Origin: Yoonia sp. I 8.24
GTDB taxonomy: Bacteria; Pseudomonadota; Alphaproteobacteria; Rhodobacterales; Rhodobacteraceae
Reading direction: 5' to 3'
NCBI RefSeq assembly: GCF_022096995.1
Contig: NZ_JACXGQ010000002.1
Coordinates: 310,001-374,000 of the forward strand
Length of the DNA: 64,000 nt
This document shows, in pieces, positions 16,450 through 25,199 of the stretch. Within the stretch, counting starts at the first letter, position 1; each line of letters starts with the position of its first letter. The notes below the pieces were generated by a model, which had not been told where the DNA came from, did no database searches, and saw only the letters and a program-made list of their open reading frames with translations. The position numbers were made by a program, and so were the translations under genes.

Positions 16450-17808
16450 ATGGAAGAAACCCGCATCATCGATTCTGCAGAGGTCTATGAAGACCAGGGG
16501 CAAGCTTTGCCTGTCGGGTCAGATTTGCTTGGAGGCAAGTTCAAGATCGACCGGCAGATTGGTAGTGGCGGGTTCGGCATTACCTATTTGGTCCGCGATA
16601 TCTATCTGGAACGCGGCGTCGTCATAAAAGAATGCTTTCCAGACGCGGTGAGTTTCCGTTTTGGGAACCAAGTGCGTGTGAATTCTCCTCGTTTTGCGGA
16701 GCATTATCATAAGAGCGTTAAAATGTTCATGCGCGAGGCGCGCAGCATCGCAAAGCTACGTCATCCCAATATTGTCAGCGTGCACCAAGTCTTCGAGGAA
16801 AATGAAACCGCCTATATGGTGCTTGACCTGATCCATGGGCGCGACTTGATGGATATCATTGATGACGACGATGACAGCGCCCTGCTGAGCCCCGATCAAG
16901 TGCGCGAAATTGTGGTGAAGATGCTTGATGCAATGGACCTCGTGCATAAGAACGACCTGCTGCACCGCGATATTTCCCCAGATAATATCTTGCTTGATAA
17001 ATGGGGCAGCCCGACCTTGATCGATTTTGGTGCTGCCCGCGAAGATGCGAGCAAGGCGCCGACGAAAGCGTCGACAATGCTCGTGGTTAAGGATGGGTAT
17101 TCACCGCATGAGTTTTACATTGCTGGTGGCAAGCAAGGGCCGTCCAGCGATCTATATGCGCTGGGTGCCACGATGTATCATCTGATTTCTGGTGAATCCC
17201 CGCCAAATAGCCAGACCCGTGTCGCCGCGTTGACCAATAATGATCCCGATCCGTGCGTTCCACTTGTCGGGCGGTTCCCCCAATACGATCGGGCCTTTCT
17301 TGAGGCCATCGATAAAGCCATGCAGGTCGCGCCAAGAGATCGCGTGCAATCAGCGTCGGAATGGCTCAAGCTGATCGAACGCGACGACAGTAAAGTCAAA
17401 TTCGTCAAAATTCCCGAAGCGCGCAGTCTGAGCAAAACACTGACCGAACTGATCGCGGAAACCAATAAGCACGTTTATAGCGCGCCTAAAAAGAGCCGCG
17501 AAAAGACCGTGCTGACTGGCGTAACGCCGGTGAAAAAAGTTTCGCGCCCTGAGTGGATCGAAGAGTTCAATCGCGAAAGCCGCGAATCTGATGAACGCCG
17601 GCGCCAAGAAGAGGCACGTGCCGCCGCAGAGGCCGCCCGCTTGGCGGAAGAGGCGCGTTTGGCCGAAGAAGCGCGCATCGCACAAGAGGCCGCACAAGAG
17701 GCTATACGTGTGCAAGAAGTAGAGGCGCAAACACTAAAGGCTGTCGCCCAAGAAGGCAGTGCAACGCGCGGTGTTCTGGATTGGGTGCCGCGGGGCAAGC
17801 GCCACTAG
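16450..17808 (+). CDS. Serine/threonine protein kinase with coiled-coil tail
   Basis: 452 residues. A Hanks-type kinase domain (about 30-310) has the P-loop GSGGFG (38-43), lysine K60 in VVIKECFP, the catalytic loop HRDISPDN (HRD 172-174) and DFG (192-194). The activation segment and APE-like region are less typical (SPHEFYI). The tail (about 370-440) is a charged Glu/Ala/Arg helix with repeats such as ARLAEEARLAEEARIA, predicted to be a coiled coil. There is no transmembrane segment or PASTA domain, unlike many bacterial kinases. No phosphatase or FHA protein is adjacent, so its substrate is unknown. Confidence 0.88.
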   Translation: MEETRIIDSAEVYEDQGQALPVGSDLLGGKFKIDRQIGSGGFGITYLVRDIYLERGVVIKECFPDAVSFRFGNQVRVNSPRFAEHYHKSVKMFMREARSIAKLRHPNIVSVHQVFEENETAYMVLDLIHGRDLMDIIDDDDDSALLSPDQVREIVVKMLDAMDLVHKNDLLHRDISPDNILLDKWGSPTLIDFGAAREDASKAPTKASTMLVVKDGYSPHEFYIAGGKQGPSSDLYALGATMYHLISGESPPNSQTRVAALTNNDPDPCVPLVGRFPQYDRAFLEAIDKAMQVAPRDRVQSASEWLKLIERDDSKVKFVKIPEARSLSKTLTELIAETNKHVYSAPKKSREKTVLTGVTPVKKVSRPEWIEEFNRESRESDERRRQEEARAAAEAARLAEEARLAEEARIAQEAAQEAIRVQEVEAQTLKAVAQEGSATRGVLDWVPRGKRH

Positions 17809-17880
17809 CGCCGCGTCGGCCATCATGACTTCACCGTCGGCTTTGACGCACACGATAGGATTTTGTTTTTATTTACAAAT

Positions 17881-17909
17881 AGTTCATAGAACTGGCACAA
17901 AACTGTGTG
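17881..17909 (+). promoter_or_regulatory. Candidate Pho box upstream of ugpB
   Basis: Three 7-mers are spaced exactly 11 bp apart with AT-rich 4-bp spacers: AGTTCAT-AGAA-CTGGCAC-AAAA-CTGTGTG. PhoB boxes have CTGTCAT-like units at this spacing. The unit match is imperfect, but the position before a glycerol-3-phosphate importer fits phosphate control. Confidence 0.5.
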
Positions 17910-17927
17910 TCAGGTCCCATACCTGAC
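17909..17927. promoter_or_regulatory. Inverted repeat in the ugpB leader
   Basis: GTCAGGT and ACCTGAC form a perfect 7-bp inverted repeat around CCCAT, about 50 bp before ugpB. It could be an operator or a leader hairpin. Confidence 0.4.
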
Positions 17928-17976
17928 CCCTGCTGATAAGGGGCTACTGCGCCCTTTAAAAATAGGGAAGCAAAGT

Positions 17977-19278
17977 ATGAAAACGACATCCGTAATTATC
18001 GCTGGAGCGATGACCGCTGCGCTTGCAGGTCCGGTCGCGGCCCAAACTGAAATCGAATGGTGGCACGCTATGGGCGGCAGCCTAGGCGAAACCGTGAACA
18101 AGATCGCGACAGAGTTTAACGCGAGCCAAAGCGACTACGTCATCACACCTGTCTTCAAGGGCAGCTATGAAGAAACTCTGACCGCTGGCATCGCCGCATT
18201 CCGCGCGGGCGAACAGCCGAACATCTTGCAGGTGTTTGATGCGGGCGCAGCCACTGTGATTGGCGCAAAAGGCGCGACGATCCCAGTCCAAGATTTGCTG
18301 GTTGATAATGGCATCGCATTCGACATCGAAGACTACATTTCTGGCGTGCGTTACTTCTATGCGGACAGCGATGGCAAAATGATCGGCATGCCGTTCAACT
18401 CGTCTTCGCCCATCATGTATTTCAACGTTGACGCGCTCGAAGCTGCTGGCGTAACCGCACCTATCACTTGGGAAGAATTCCAAGACGTGACAGCCCCTGC
18501 GCTGCTCGAGGCTGGCTATGTACCGCTCTCACAGTCACACATGCCATGGATCTTTACAGAGAACTTCTTTTCACGTCACAACCTGCCGTTTGCCTCTGCA
18601 AACAATGGGTACGATTCAGCTGACGTGACAATCAACATGGATGCGCCAGAAATTCGCGACCATTTTGAAGCCTTCAAAGGGTGGATCGATAACGGCTATG
18701 CAGGTTTCTACGGCGCAAGCTGGGACGACAACGCGACGCCATTCCAGCAAGGCGAAGTTGGCATGTGGCTTGGGTCTTCAGGATCATTTGGTGGTCTGCA
18801 ACAGACAGCTGAATTTGAATTCTCAGCAACTTACCTGCCATATTGGGAATCTATCACAACAGAGCCAACACAAACCTTTATTGGTGGCGCAGCCCTGTTC
18901 GCGATGTCTGGTCAGCCTGAAGAAGAAAACAAAGCAACTGCTGAATTCTTCCGCTTCCTGACGTCACCAGAAACGCAATACATGTGGCACAAAGAGACCG
19001 GTTATGTGCCGATCACTGAAGCGGCTTACGACGTTGCAAAAGAAGATGGTCACTACGACCGTTTCCCCGCAGCCGAAGTTGGCATTCAGCAATTGTCATT
19101 GCCTGCTGGCGAATGGACACGCGGTTACCGCATGGGTTTCTATGTGCAGGTACGTGACGTGATGAACCGCGAATACACACGCTACCTGACTGGCGACACA
19201 TCGCTTGAGGATGCGTTCGCAGCCATCAAAGAAGAATCCGACGAGCTGCTGGCACGTTTTGCACAAACGCAAAACTAA
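17977..19278 (+). CDS. ugpB: sn-Glycerol-3-phosphate ABC transporter, substrate-binding protein
   Basis: 433 residues with a signal peptide (MKTTSVIIAGAMTAALAGP, cleavage near VAAQ). The mature start TEIEWWHAMGGSLGE and the segment PVFKGSYEETLTAGIAAFRAG match UgpB closely, as does ILQVFDAGAAT. It captures glycerol-3-phosphate or glycerophosphodiesters in the periplasm. The ATG at 17977 follows AGGGAAG. It is the first gene of ugpBAEC, separated from ugpA by 72 bp, which is usual for a highly expressed binding protein. Confidence 0.92.
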   Translation: MKTTSVIIAGAMTAALAGPVAAQTEIEWWHAMGGSLGETVNKIATEFNASQSDYVITPVFKGSYEETLTAGIAAFRAGEQPNILQVFDAGAATVIGAKGATIPVQDLLVDNGIAFDIEDYISGVRYFYADSDGKMIGMPFNSSSPIMYFNVDALEAAGVTAPITWEEFQDVTAPALLEAGYVPLSQSHMPWIFTENFFSRHNLPFASANNGYDSADVTINMDAPEIRDHFEAFKGWIDNGYAGFYGASWDDNATPFQQGEVGMWLGSSGSFGGLQQTAEFEFSATYLPYWESITTEPTQTFIGGAALFAMSGQPEEENKATAEFFRFLTSPETQYMWHKETGYVPITEAAYDVAKEDGHYDRFPAAEVGIQQLSLPAGEWTRGYRMGFYVQVRDVMNREYTRYLTGDTSLEDAFAAIKEESDELLARFAQTQN

Positions 19279-19350
19279 GCGCTCTTCATCACCATCGGCG
19301 GTCGCAGCAATGCGGCCGCTATTTGCATTCTCGCATATCAGGAATTCGAC

Positions 19351-20232
19351 ATGAAACGTGCGGCGTTCTCGCAGCCTTTGATGCCAGTGGCACTGTTGTT
19401 GCCGCAACTGGTTATCATCGCTGTTTTCTTCTATTGGCCCGCATGGGAAGCGATCTATTCATCGTTTTTCTTGCAAGACCCATTTGGTTTTGGGTCCAAT
19501 TTCGTTGGGGCAAACAACTATACACGGCTGGCGACATCGTCGGAATACGCCAAAGTCGCGGGTTTCACGGTATTTTTCACCGTAATCGTCACGGTCTTGT
19601 CGCTTGGAACCGCGCTTTTGCTGGCGGTAAAAGCTGACAAAGTCGTTCGCGGCGCGAAAACCTATCGCACCTTGTTGATGTGGGTCTATGCGATCGCACC
19701 GCCCGTTGCTGGTTTCTTGGGCGCGCTTTTGTTTGATCAAAACATCGGACCGATCACGGATCTTTTCGCCTTTTTCGGCTATAATCTGCAAATCGGGCTG
19801 AACTATAACGACACCGCATTCGCGATGATTGTCGTCTCTGTTTGGAAACAAATCCCGGTGAACTTTATCTTTTTGCTCTCGGGGCTTCAGTCGATCCCGG
19901 TGGCCGTGCGTGAAGCTGCGCTGATTGACAATAAATCAGGCACGCGACGGTTTTGGGATATCACCTTTCCGCTGTTGGCTCCGACCGCGTTTTTCTTGCT
20001 GATCATCAATATCACCTACGCGTTGTTCGACACCTTTGGCGTGATTGATATCATGGTGAAGGGCAACCCCGCGTCCAACCCGATTACCCTTGTTTACAAG
20101 GTCTATACTGATGGGTTCCGTGGCAGCGATTTGGGCGGGTCATCTGCGCAATCGGTTGTCTTGATGGTCCTTGTTTTGGCGCTCACGGTGATGCAGTTCC
20201 GCATGCTTGAACGCCGCATTCACTATACCTGA
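19351..20232 (+). CDS. ugpA: sn-Glycerol-3-phosphate ABC transporter permease UgpA
   Basis: 293 residues, six transmembrane segments, MalF-type permease. The EAA loop is in VAVREAALIDNKSGTRRFWDITFPLL. The sequence follows UgpA, including FGSNFVGANNYTRL near the first periplasmic loop and the C-terminal RMLERRIHYT. It pairs with UgpE to form the channel. Nine bases separate it from ugpE. Confidence 0.92.
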   Translation: MKRAAFSQPLMPVALLLPQLVIIAVFFYWPAWEAIYSSFFLQDPFGFGSNFVGANNYTRLATSSEYAKVAGFTVFFTVIVTVLSLGTALLLAVKADKVVRGAKTYRTLLMWVYAIAPPVAGFLGALLFDQNIGPITDLFAFFGYNLQIGLNYNDTAFAMIVVSVWKQIPVNFIFLLSGLQSIPVAVREAALIDNKSGTRRFWDITFPLLAPTAFFLLIINITYALFDTFGVIDIMVKGNPASNPITLVYKVYTDGFRGSDLGGSSAQSVVLMVLVLALTVMQFRMLERRIHYT

Positions 20233-20241
20233 GGGGCTGAC

Positions 20242-21117
20242 ATGACAAAAATCTCACACAACAAAAAGCCTCTCCGCCTGAGCACAGTCGTAGATCACGC
20301 GATCTTGGTGATCGGTGCATTGGTGATGTTGTTTCCAGTCTATCTGGCGTTAACGACCACCAGTCACGACAATATCACCTTGTCGCGCGAAGGGCTGAAA
20401 TTTGGTTTTGGTGACCAGATGGGCGTAAACTTTTACACGGCCATGTTTGAAAAAGGTGGGTTTACCGAACAGATCGACGGCACCAAAATGTTGATCAACT
20501 CGCTGATCCTTGGGATCGGGTTCGCTATTGGTAAGATCGTGCTGTCGATGGCCGCCGCCTATGCGATCGTCTATTTCCGTCTCCGGTTTGCGACCTTTGC
20601 ATTTTGGATCATCTTCACGACAATCTTGCTGCCGCTCGAGGTGCGCATCCTGCCCTCTTACGAGGTGGTCACTGGGCTTGGTATGGCCAATACCTATGCG
20701 GGTCTGATCGTGCCACTATTGGCGTCGGCCACGGGTACGTTCTTCTTTCGGCAGTTCTTTTTATCCGTGCCCGAAGAACTGGTCGAAGCGGCGCGCATAG
20801 ATGGTGCTGGGCCGGGCAAGTTTTTCATTGATATTCTTGTCCCGCTGTCGCGCACGATGATTGCCGCGATCTTTATCATCATGTTCGTCTACGGCTGGAA
20901 CCAATATCTGTGGCCAACCCTGATCACGACAGATGAAAGCCTGTTCACATTGGTGCGTGGGATCAAGCAGATCACCCAATCCGTCTATGAGGGCAATACG
21001 ATCCCCGAGTACGGTCAAGCCTGGGCGCTTGCGATTATCGCAATGTTACCGCCCGTCTTGATCGTGATATTTTTCCAGAGCTGGTTCGTTAAGGGCCTCG
21101 TCGAATCCGAGAAGTAG
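20242..21117 (+). CDS. ugpE: sn-Glycerol-3-phosphate ABC transporter permease UgpE
   Basis: 291 residues, MalG-type permease with six membrane segments. The EAA loop is in [27 protein letters not shown]. UgpE-specific text includes [13 protein letters not shown] and [13 protein letters not shown]. The ugpC start lies 10 bp downstream, so the operon is compact. Confidence 0.92.
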   Translation: MTKISHNKKPLRLSTVVDHAILVIGALVMLFPVYLALTTTSHDNITLSREGLKFGFGDQMGVNFYTAMFEKGGFTEQIDGTKMLINSLILGIGFAIGKIVLSMAAAYAIVYFRLRFATFAFWIIFTTILLPLEVRILPSYEVVTGLGMANTYAGLIVPLLASATGTFFFRQFFLSVPEELVEAARIDGAGPGKFFIDILVPLSRTMIAAIFIIMFVYGWNQYLWPTLITTDESLFTLVRGIKQITQSVYEGNTIPEYGQAWALAIIAMLPPVLIVIFFQSWFVKGLVESEK

Positions 21118-21127
21118 GAAGACCAAG

Positions 21128-22165
21128 ATGGCAACCGTAAGCGTTACCGATATTTCGAAAACATACCCCAATGGGGCCCAGGCTGTGCATCCTGCCAGCT
21201 TTGACATCGCCGATGGCGAATTGATCGTTCTTGTTGGCCCGTCGGGCTGTGGCAAATCCACCTTGTTGCGCATGGTGGCAGGGCTTGAAGACATCACAAC
21301 GGGCGACCTGCACATTGGAGCGCGCTTGGTGAATAACCTTGATCCCGCCGAGCGCGACATCGCAATGGTGTTCCAAAACTATGCGCTTTACCCGCATATG
21401 AGCGTGGCCAAAAACATGGCCTACGGGTTGAAAAACCGTGGCGCGAGCAAGGAACAGATTGTCGCCAAGGTAGACGAAGCCGCCGAAATGCTAAGCCTGA
21501 CGGCTTTGCTTGACCGGCGCCCAAGCCAGCTGTCCGGTGGGCAACGCCAGCGCGTGGCCATGGGCCGGGCGATTGTGCGCGATCCGGCCTTGTTTTTGTT
21601 TGACGAACCTTTGTCAAATTTGGACGCCAAGCTGCGTCACCAAATGCGTGTGGAAATTCGGAACTTGCAACGGCGTTTGAACGTGACGGCCATGTATGTG
21701 ACCCATGATCAGGTCGAAGCTATGACAATGGCAGACCGCATTTTTGTGTTGAATGCAGGCAGGATTGAGCAGATCGGCACGCCGTCGGAAATTTACCGCA
21801 AACCGGCGTCGACCTTTGTGGCATCGTTTATGGGCGCGCCGCCGATGAACTTGCTTTCGGCGCAATCGGTCGGCGGGCAGGTGCAAATCGGCGGTGTCGC
21901 TCTTGGGCTATCTTGCGCTGATGGGGATGTCACTGTGGGCATTCGCCCCGAACAGGTCGCCGTCACACAAGGGGGAACAATCCCCTTTAAGCTGACTTTA
22001 GTTGAAGAACTTGGCGCGAGCCGCCTTTTGCATGGAACAGTTGCGGGGCAAGATTTTGTAGTCAATGCGCCCAATGATGATGCCGCTTTGGCGGATGATC
22101 TGATGCTTGATTTTGCGCCTGATGCTTTACACCTGTTTGACGCGCAGACCGGGCAGCGCCTATGA
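21128..22165 (+). CDS. ugpC: sn-Glycerol-3-phosphate ABC transporter ATP-binding protein UgpC
   Basis: 345 residues. Walker A is GPSGCGKST (37-45), the signature is [15 protein letters not shown], Walker B is [12 protein letters not shown], and the switch histidine is in [12 protein letters not shown]. The C-terminal TOBE/MalK-like regulatory domain contains [10 protein letters not shown]. It drives the UgpAE channel. Its stop overlaps the start of the following phosphodiesterase-like gene by four bases (22162-22165), so the two are coupled. Confidence 0.92.
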   Translation: MATVSVTDISKTYPNGAQAVHPASFDIADGELIVLVGPSGCGKSTLLRMVAGLEDITTGDLHIGARLVNNLDPAERDIAMVFQNYALYPHMSVAKNMAYGLKNRGASKEQIVAKVDEAAEMLSLTALLDRRPSQLSGGQRQRVAMGRAIVRDPALFLFDEPLSNLDAKLRHQMRVEIRNLQRRLNVTAMYVTHDQVEAMTMADRIFVLNAGRIEQIGTPSEIYRKPASTFVASFMGAPPMNLLSAQSVGGQVQIGGVALGLSCADGDVTVGIRPEQVAVTQGGTIPFKLTLVEELGASRLLHGTVAGQDFVVNAPNDDAALADDLMLDFAPDALHLFDAQTGQRL

Positions 22166-23172
22166 CAAAAACGCTGCCCAAACTCACCCGCGTCACGGCT
22201 GAAGAACGCGCGCAAATTCTAAGTGCGCCCACCACGCCCGAAGCGCACCGCGCCTTGATGGCCGCGATCCCCGCGATGAACCAGATCGAAGTTGGGGGAC
22301 AGGCCGCCGACCAGATCACCGGCCCAGTGACGGTCGCTGCATGGAACGTTGAACGCTGTCTGTTCCCGGTGCCAACCGCAGATCACCTGCGTCCATACGC
22401 GCCCCAAGTCATTCTGATTTCAGAGGCCGACAAAGGCATGGCGCGCACTTCGCAGCGCAATACGATGGCTGATATGGCTGCGCATTTGGGCATGGGCTAT
22501 GCTTACGGGGTCGAATTTCACGAGCTTGATCTTGGCGGTGCCACGGAACGCGCCTATTGCGCGGATGATTTCAACGCCGATGGCTGGCACGGCAATGGCA
22601 TTATGTCATCGGCACCGTTTGAGCGTTTGAAATTGATCCGGCTTGACGATCACGGGCATTGGTTTGCCCCGGATGCAAACGCAGCTGATCCGGGGCAACC
22701 GCGGCTTGGCGGGCGGATGGCGATCGCTGCTGTGATCAAAGTTGACGGCCAAGATGTTTGTTTTGTCTCGACCCATCTGGAAAGCAATGCGGGGCCGGCG
22801 CACCGTGATATGCAGATGGTCCGGCTTTTGGATGCGATTGATGATTTTGCACCAGGGCTTGCTGTGGTGATCGGCGGGGATCTGAACACGGGCAATCACA
22901 TGCCGCCTGATTTTGATTGGCGCGCAGAAACCCTGTTCGCGACAGCGCGGGCGCGTGGTTACCATTGGGATGCAAACGCTGACGGGTTCACGACCCGCCC
23001 TAGTCTGATCACCCCGCACCCCGAACGAACGATGAAGCTTGATTGGTTCTGTTGCCGAGGTCTCACCGGTTATGACGCGCATATCCTACAAAGCGTTGAT
23101 ACAAATGGTCGGCCGTTGTCAGATCACGACGCGGTGCTTGCCTCTTTTCAACTGACCGTCCCCGTTTCATGA
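22162..23172 (+). CDS. Endonuclease/exonuclease/phosphatase (EEP) family protein coupled to ugpC
   Basis: 336 residues of the EEP superfamily (DNase I, sphingomyelinase and inositol phosphatase fold). Catalytic landmarks are AAWNVERCL near residue 58, the metal-binding glutamate in [26 protein letters not shown] and the terminal [10 protein letters not shown]. There is no signal peptide, so it acts in the cytoplasm. It occupies the place that ugpQ, a glycerophosphodiester phosphodiesterase of unrelated fold, holds in E. coli. I infer that it cleaves imported phosphodiesters or phosphomonoesters; the substrate is not shown by the sequence. Confidence 0.75.
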   Translation: MTKTLPKLTRVTAEERAQILSAPTTPEAHRALMAAIPAMNQIEVGGQAADQITGPVTVAAWNVERCLFPVPTADHLRPYAPQVILISEADKGMARTSQRNTMADMAAHLGMGYAYGVEFHELDLGGATERAYCADDFNADGWHGNGIMSSAPFERLKLIRLDDHGHWFAPDANAADPGQPRLGGRMAIAAVIKVDGQDVCFVSTHLESNAGPAHRDMQMVRLLDAIDDFAPGLAVVIGGDLNTGNHMPPDFDWRAETLFATARARGYHWDANADGFTTRPSLITPHPERTMKLDWFCCRGLTGYDAHILQSVDTNGRPLSDHDAVLASFQLTVPVS

Positions 23173-23246
23173 AATATTAAAGGCTCATGCAATAGAACTT
23201 TTTCCCGGTGTGGTGGTCTAACTGACCGTAATTAAGGGGAAAATTG

Positions 23247-23525
23247 ATGAGAATTTTATTCGTTTTGGGGGCATGCTGTGTGACCTTTTATGCTGGGGCA
23301 GGCATTGCGGATACGCGCGATGACCTGATCGCAATTCCGCAGGTACAGGCGGCCTGTACGCCTTATGGCGTTGCAAATGCCGCCTATGATGCGCAGGGCC
23401 GGATTGTGGTGACGTGCAATGAAGATGCGACCGCTTTCGTGCCTGCGCTGGGTGGGTTTGGCCCGGTGCTGAGCCTTGTTGCCTCTATGGTGGTGGCGGG
23501 GAATACCACACCGCATACGCATTAG
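23247..23525 (+). CDS. Small secreted protein of unknown function
   Basis: 92 residues with a signal peptide (MRILFVLGACCVTFYAGAG, cleavage near IAD). The mature protein is about 70 residues with cysteines in VQAACTPYG and VVTCNED, about 19 residues apart, and a hydrophobic Gly-rich C-terminus (LGGFGPVLSLVASMVVAG). AAGGGGA at 23234-23240 supports the ATG at 23247 over an adjacent TTG. Its stop codon overlaps that of the convergent gene. Family not recognised. Confidence 0.6.
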   Translation: MRILFVLGACCVTFYAGAGIADTRDDLIAIPQVQAACTPYGVANAAYDAQGRIVVTCNEDATAFVPALGGFGPVLSLVASMVVAGNTTPHTH

Positions 23526-23977
23526 CAGGGGGCGTAGCCCATGTTGATCAGCTGGGTACCGGACAATCGGTAATATCCCGTGATCCGGTGTCGCGCCGTT
23601 TCCAAAAACCATCCGCGCAGCGGGACACGGTATTGTGCGGCCATAACCTGTGACCAATGCTCAAATTCATCTGGTGGCAAGGGGCGCCCGTGGCGGCTGG
23701 GGCCATGAAACCCAAACACGGTGTCAGCGCTGATGCAAAGATTGTCGGCCCCCAGATAAAGCGTGCAAGATGAATAGCAAATGCGCCCGCGCAGCTCGAT
23801 ACGGGTGCGGTCGGCATTGGCCTGCGCAACCGCCAGCAGACGTTCCCCAATTGCGCCCCCGCGATCATTTTGGATGATCAAAGCCGCGCGGTCTTGTGCC
23901 AGAACGGGCCCGCCGCCAATCACCAAGACGACAATCGCGGTCTTTATGAATTGAACGGCATGCAAAAATTTGGGCAT
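23522..23977 (-). CDS. Secreted protein with ClpP/crotonase-like motif
   Basis: 151 residues from the ATG complementary to 23975-23977, preceded by GGAG. A signal peptide (about 1-27, ending PVLAQ) targets it to the periplasm. The centre reads GRICYSSCTLYLGADNLCI and TVFGFHGPSRHG. This resembles periplasmic proteins of the ClpP/crotonase fold, where a serine follows a cysteine pair and a histidine follows the next strand. Peptidase activity is not proven, since the family contains inactive members. It is convergent with the small secreted gene; the two stop codons share bases 23523-23524. Confidence 0.6.
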   Translation of the reverse strand: MPKFLHAVQFIKTAIVVLVIGGGPVLAQDRAALIIQNDRGGAIGERLLAVAQANADRTRIELRGRICYSSCTLYLGADNLCISADTVFGFHGPSRHGRPLPPDEFEHWSQVMAAQYRVPLRGWFLETARHRITGYYRLSGTQLINMGYAPC

Positions 23978-24211
23978 TGGGGCTCCATGGCTTGGGGCGA
24001 CCATTAGAATTAAACGCATACAGGTTAAGGACTGATTGCGCCCTCTAGAGCCCAATATGCGGGGTGGTTAACAGAAAAGACCTGTATTTCGCCTCGCCCC
24101 ATACAAAACACACAGTTTTTTCGGCTGGCATTAAACAATGCTTAACTATGAACCCGCAGGTTTACTCTCCGAAGCGGTTGCAAAACTGCACTTGGTAAAT
24201 GGTGAGCCGCG

Positions 24212-24850
24212 ATGTTCGATTTTCACAATGACACAGCCTTTGTTGCAAGGGCTGATCGGCCTAATAGAGCCGCTATTCCGCGCACAAAGTTTATTTTCGA
24301 TCGCACGGTTGCATTGCTGCTATTGGGGCCGCTTGCTGTTTGCGCGGGGGTCCTTTTATTGCTGAACCCATTTCTTAACGCGGGGCCACTTTTTTTTGTG
24401 CAAGAACGCATGGGGCAGGACTGCAAACCTTTTACCATGATTAAGTTCCGGACAATGCGCGTGGCGGATCAGACACGCGGCGCTTTTGACCCGCTCGATA
24501 CGGATCGCGTGACGCCCTTGGGGCGGTTTCTAAGGTCTTCCCGCATTGATGAGCTGCCGCAGATCATCAATGTTTTGCGCGCTGAGATGAGCCTGATCGG
24601 GCCGCGCCCTGACTGTTATGATCATGCGCGGGTCTATATAAATGTGATCCCTGGCTATGCGGCACGCCAAGCTGTGTTGCCCGGGATCAGCGGTTACGCA
24701 CAAACCGAATTGGGCTATATCGACGATGCCGATGCGATGCGCCGCCGTGTCGCTGCGGATTTGTATTATCTTGATCATGCGAGCTTTGGTTTTGATCTGC
24801 ATATTGCTTGGCGCACCTTGGCAGTGGTCGCGGCGCGGCGCGGCGCGTAG
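24212..24850 (+). CDS. Initiating sugar transferase of exopolysaccharide synthesis
   Basis: 212 residues, bacterial sugar transferase family (PF02397 type). One transmembrane helix (about 30-52) is followed by the cytoplasmic catalytic domain with VQERMGQDCKPFTMIKFRTM, SSRIDELPQIINVL and MSLIGPRPD, all diagnostic. It transfers a sugar-1-phosphate from a nucleotide sugar to undecaprenyl phosphate, starting the repeat unit. It lacks the long N-terminal CoA-binding-like region of WbaP/WcaJ, so it is the short form. It heads the polysaccharide locus. An 8-nt T run at 24390-24397 lies in the coding region. Confidence 0.9.
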   Translation: MFDFHNDTAFVARADRPNRAAIPRTKFIFDRTVALLLLGPLAVCAGVLLLLNPFLNAGPLFFVQERMGQDCKPFTMIKFRTMRVADQTRGAFDPLDTDRVTPLGRFLRSSRIDELPQIINVLRAEMSLIGPRPDCYDHARVYINVIPGYAARQAVLPGISGYAQTELGYIDDADAMRRRVAADLYYLDHASFGFDLHIAWRTLAVVAARRGA

Positions 24851-24940
24851 CACCGTTGCGACGTGCAACGTGCGGTGGGCGCACGGCTTAGTAAGGTTCC
24901 CTGTCTAGGCATGGTTGGGTCTTATTAACCGGAGCATTCC

Positions 24941-25198
24941 ATGTCTGACCCATTTGATTCTGATTACGTCAACCTGACATCGCCTGCGGTGTCACATTTC
25001 CCAATTTCCCCGGATGATGCGGCTGACCTGCCAGTGCGCCCCCGCGCGATTTTCGTCAACGCGGGCGGTACGGCGGTACTGCAAGACAAAGACGGCGTGG
25101 TCGTTAGCTATGATCTGACAGCGGGCGCGGTGCTGAGCATCCGGCCCCTGCGGGTACTGGACACGGGCACAACAGCCCAGTTGATCGCGTGGTACTGA
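24941..25198 (+). CDS. ghsA: GTA/phage head spike base protein, Rcc01079 (GhsA) family
   Basis: 85 residues. The pattern LTSPAVSHFPISPDDAADL, then PRAIFVNAGGTAVL, then SIRPLRVLDTGTTAQLI matches the small spike-base protein of Rhodobacter capsulatus gene transfer agent (Rcc01079). That protein attaches head spikes to the particle. A GGAG sits seven bases before the ATG. The next gene, one base later, encodes the presumed fibre. No other phage structural gene is nearby. The family call is firm; function in GTA particles of this organism is inferred. Confidence 0.82.
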   Translation: MSDPFDSDYVNLTSPAVSHFPISPDDAADLPVRPRAIFVNAGGTAVLQDKDGVVVSYDLTAGAVLSIRPLRVLDTGTTAQLIAWY

Positions 25199-25199
25199 C

